Assembly (NCBI RefSeq): GCF_016801865.2
Contig: NC_068938.1
Span: forward strand, 53,088,493 to 53,152,492
Length of the DNA stretch: 64,000 nt
Direction of reading: 5' to 3'
Source of the DNA: Culex pipiens pallens
Taxonomy: Eukaryota > Arthropoda > Insecta > Diptera > Culicidae
In this document: piece after piece, positions 61,411 to 64,000 of the stretch
Position numbering within the stretch: the stretch's first letter is position 1
How the letters are laid out: every line of letters begins with the position of its first letter
Notes under the pieces: model-generated
Told to the model about the DNA's origin: nothing
Database searches by the model: none
Seen by the model: only the letters and a program-made list of their open reading frames with translations
Program-made: the position numbers and the translations under genes

Positions 61411-61632
61411 TCAATCTAGTTCCTGGTGCTTGATGTACGTCGCGATCTCGTTCGTATACTTTTCTCGGTCGTCCTGATCGGTCGTTAGTTTGAGTATTTG
61501 CGTGTTTATCGGTGTAAGAGAAGGACCATCCGGTAATGTTTGTTGAGATAAGTCGTTTGAGGTTTCAAGACACTCCTCCCTGTGATTATACAAATTCCCG
61601 CCTGATGTTTTAAGTATGGCCTTATAAATCAT
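61411..61632 (-). pseudogene. Unidentified coding-like ORF abutting the retrotransposon
   Basis: A 73-codon frame begins MIYKAILKTSGGNLYNHREE, continues PSLTPINTQILKLTTDQDD and ends YTNEIATYIKHQELD then TGA. Its composition is protein-like. An in-frame TGA immediately precedes the ATG, so it is either a short ORF, the remnant of a longer gene, or a 3' exon entered by splicing. The retrotransposon target duplication overlaps its last codons and stop. I do not recognise it. Confidence 0.3.
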
Positions 61633-61639
61633 TCAAATC

Positions 61640-62817
61640 TCGGGAATTCATTTTATTTAAAGTTTTTATCTCCCTTTCGAAATCGGTCTGAAAAAATAAA
61701 TGCCAAAACATATTTTTTTCTAAAACCATCAAAATTTCAATGCAAAAAAAGTTAAAATAATTAAAAATGCATTCCCCTGCGTTCAGAATCGTTTTTATCA
61801 TTCAGCATGCCAATCTTTTGAATTTTTGAAAATTTTCAAAGTTTAGTATTGCATAAAGCTTTTTTTCGCTAAAAATAATGTTTTCGTCTAATCTTACTTT
61901 TTATTAAAACTAATGATTGCAAAACAAATTAACTTGTTTAAAATTCATTTTTTTTATATTTTTTATTTTTTTTGCCCCCTTTTGACCGCGGCCAGAGCCG
62001 AGGGACAAAAACTTTGAAAAATATAGAAGAAATTGAAAATTACATATATTTTTTATTTTTGTTGAGTTTTGGATTTTAAACTAACTACAATTTTATATTA
62101 CAATGTGATTCTATTTTAATGTGTCTTTTATAAATATAATTCTTTTATATTTTTTATATGACATGACTAGAAAAGCTTATTTTTTTGAAAATGTCTATAA
62201 AAAAAGATGCTACATTAAATAAAATAATAGCAGTCAACGTAAAATTTGAAAAAAGTTTTGAATTTCTTGATTTATTCAAAAACAAAAAGTCAATTTTATT
62301 CACATTTTTGCCATAAATTAGGCTTGAAATTACTTAAATTGAAAATTGTCTAAAAAAAATTACAGTACTTATAGATTGCAATTATGATTTTTAAATGTTT
62401 AATTTACCTATTTTTGCAACAAACAGTTTTTTTTTCTTCAAAATTGTGGGTTTCGTCCCGTAAAACAAATACAAAAAAAATCAATAATTTAAAAATACTT
62501 CTTTTGGAATTTCAGTTTTGTAAAGGGTTGTTCGTTATTTTAGGAGAATTGCTCAACTGGCAACATATTAATTTTATACCATCTCTTAAATAATGTCATC
62601 ATAATGAAGTGTTACCATGACTATTTGTACATTTAAGATTGGTCAGAGAATTTAAACAAAATTGGAAGAGGAAGGATGCAATGACTTTCACTGTTTATGT
62701 GTATTCTTAACATACAATGATCAGAGAAATTATTTTCAGAAAGAATCACTTACAATATCTTAGCCAACATTGATTATTTTTCAATGTATATTTCCCCAAT
62801 ATTTTTTTTTTTTTAAC
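61640..62817. other. AT-rich DNA, no gene
   Basis: Homopolymer-rich sequence; a fragment near 61975 (ccccttttgaccgcggccag) resembles the tctgaccaaagtcgaggg stretch near 26875. No exon or RNA gene is seen. Confidence 0.4.
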
Positions 62818-64000
62818 TATTGGGTAATTCTTCGCCAACTCACACAGCAGTTGCCCCGACCCCTCTTCGATTTGCGTGAAACTTTGTCCTAACTTTTGTA
62901 ACTTTTGTCCCTGATCACGAACACGAGGTCCGTTTTTTGATATCTCGTGACGGAGGGGCGGTACGACCCCTTCCATTTTTGAACATGCGAAAAAAGAGGT
63001 GTTTTTCAATAATTTGCATCCTGACACGGTTAAGAGATATAAATTTGGTGTCAAAGGGACTTTTATGTAAAATTAGACGCCCGATTTGATGGCGTACTCA
63101 GAATTCCGAAAAAACGTATTTTTCATCGAAAAAAAACACTAAAAAAGTTTTAAAATGTCTCCCATTTTCTGTTACTCGACTGTAAATTTGTTGGAACATG
63201 TCAGTTTAAGGGAAATTTAATGTACTTTTTGAAACTACATTGACCCAGAAGGGTCATTTTTTCATTTAGAACAAAATTTTTCATTTTAAAATTTCGTGTT
63301 TTTTTCTAACTTTGCAGGGTTTTTTTTATAGTATAATAATGTTCTACAAAGTTGTAGAGATGACAATTAAAAAAAATTTGATATACAAACATAAGGGGTT
63401 TGCTTATAAACATCACGAGTTATCGCGATTTTACGAAAAAAAAGTTTTGAAAAAGTTGGTCGTCGTCGATCATGGCCGTTCATAGTCACCCGCGACAGAC
63501 ACGGACGACGAAACAGCAAAAAGCAACTTTTTCAAAACTTTTTTTCGTAAAATCGCGGTTTAGGTATCAAAATTGTTGTAATTGTCTGCTCTAAAACTTT
63601 GTAGAACATTATTACACTCTAAAAAATTACCCTGCAAAGTTAGAAAAAACACGAAATTTTAAAATGAAAAATTTTGTTCTAAATGAAAAAATGACCCTTC
63701 TGGGTTAATGTAGATTCGAAAAGAACATTAAATTTCCCATAAAATGACACGTTCCAAAAAATTTTACAGTCGAGTAACGGAAATGGGAGAAATTTTAAAA
63801 TTTTTTTAGTGTTTTTTTCGATGAAAAATACGTTTTTTCGGAATTCTGAGTACGCCATCAAATCGGGCGTCTAATTTTACATAAAAGTCCCTTTGACACC
63901 AAATTTCGATCTCATCACCGTTTCAGGCTGCAAATTATTGAAAAACGCCTCTTTTTTCGCATGTTCAAAAGTTGAAGGGGTCATACCGCCCCTCCGTCAC
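62818..64000. repeat. Long inverted repeat, right arm cut by window edge
   Basis: gcgattttacgaaaaaaaag (63425) pairs with ctttttttcgtaaaatcgcg (to about 63558), and pairing extends outward: ttgacccagaagggtcattt near 63239 with aaatgacccttctgggttaa near 63687, and gacggaggggcggtacgacc near 62949 with ggtcataccgcccctccgtc ending near 63999. The spacer is about 58 bp and contains gtcgtcgtcg and cgacagacacggacgacg. The left end is uncertain because the partner lies off the window. Confidence 0.78.

Overview
The window looks like nuclear DNA of a culicine mosquito, most likely of the Culex pipiens complex. This is inferred from three things: AT-rich, intron-dominated sequence packed with nested MITE-like elements; a dimeric tRNA-related SINE resembling the Twin SINE known from Culex; and a recognisable insect gene with spliceosomal introns. 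There are no bacterial-style operons, no CRISPR array and no rRNA gene.

One host gene dominates the window. A KIF26-type kinesin-like gene lies on the minus strand from at least 58498 down to its stop codon at 8146. Seven exons join in one frame with consensus GT/AG borders: 58498-58214, 52887-52794, 36291-36094, 11393-11190, 11084-10864, 10762-9003 and 8914-8146. Together they encode 1176 residues: a kinesin motor domain followed by a long Ser/Pro-rich tail. The N-terminal exons and promoter must lie beyond the right edge or in a part I could not recognise. Three introns are large (5.3, 16.5 and 24.7 kb) and three are about 100 bp. The motor has lost key ATPase residues (GQS in place of GKT, no SSR-type switch I, DLGGCA in place of DLAGSE), as expected for this atypical family.

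Nearly everything else is mobile or repetitive DNA. 1-8145 (downstream of the gene) holds ~170-bp monomers, a long palindrome, a tRNA-derived SINE with a 13-bp target duplication and a degenerate hammerhead-like motif. Intron 11394-36093 holds two copies of a TA-flanked MITE, a 2.3-kb palindrome, a hAT-type element with an exact 8-bp duplication, a (CA)n tract, the Twin-like SINE and a pogo-like MITE. Intron 36292-52793 holds a ~400-bp direct repeat, a near-perfect 1.24-kb palindrome, a retroposon with tandem 5' monomers nested in another element, and a 6.1-kb hAT-type element ending 22 bp from a KIF26 splice donor. Inside that hAT lies an interrupted palindrome carrying a 2.9-kb insert: an unidentified coding-like fragment, a 141-bp minisatellite, and a short block with CCAAT, TATA and a histone-type 3' stem-loop.

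52888-58213 contains a TTAA-flanked piggyBac-like MITE. Right of the last recognised exon, 59782-61407 is an ORF1-only non-LTR retrotransposon with a 14-bp target duplication, a poly(A) tail and an intact 469-residue protein combining a WW domain with a PRE_C2HC/zinc-knuckle region. The right edge cuts through another long inverted repeat.
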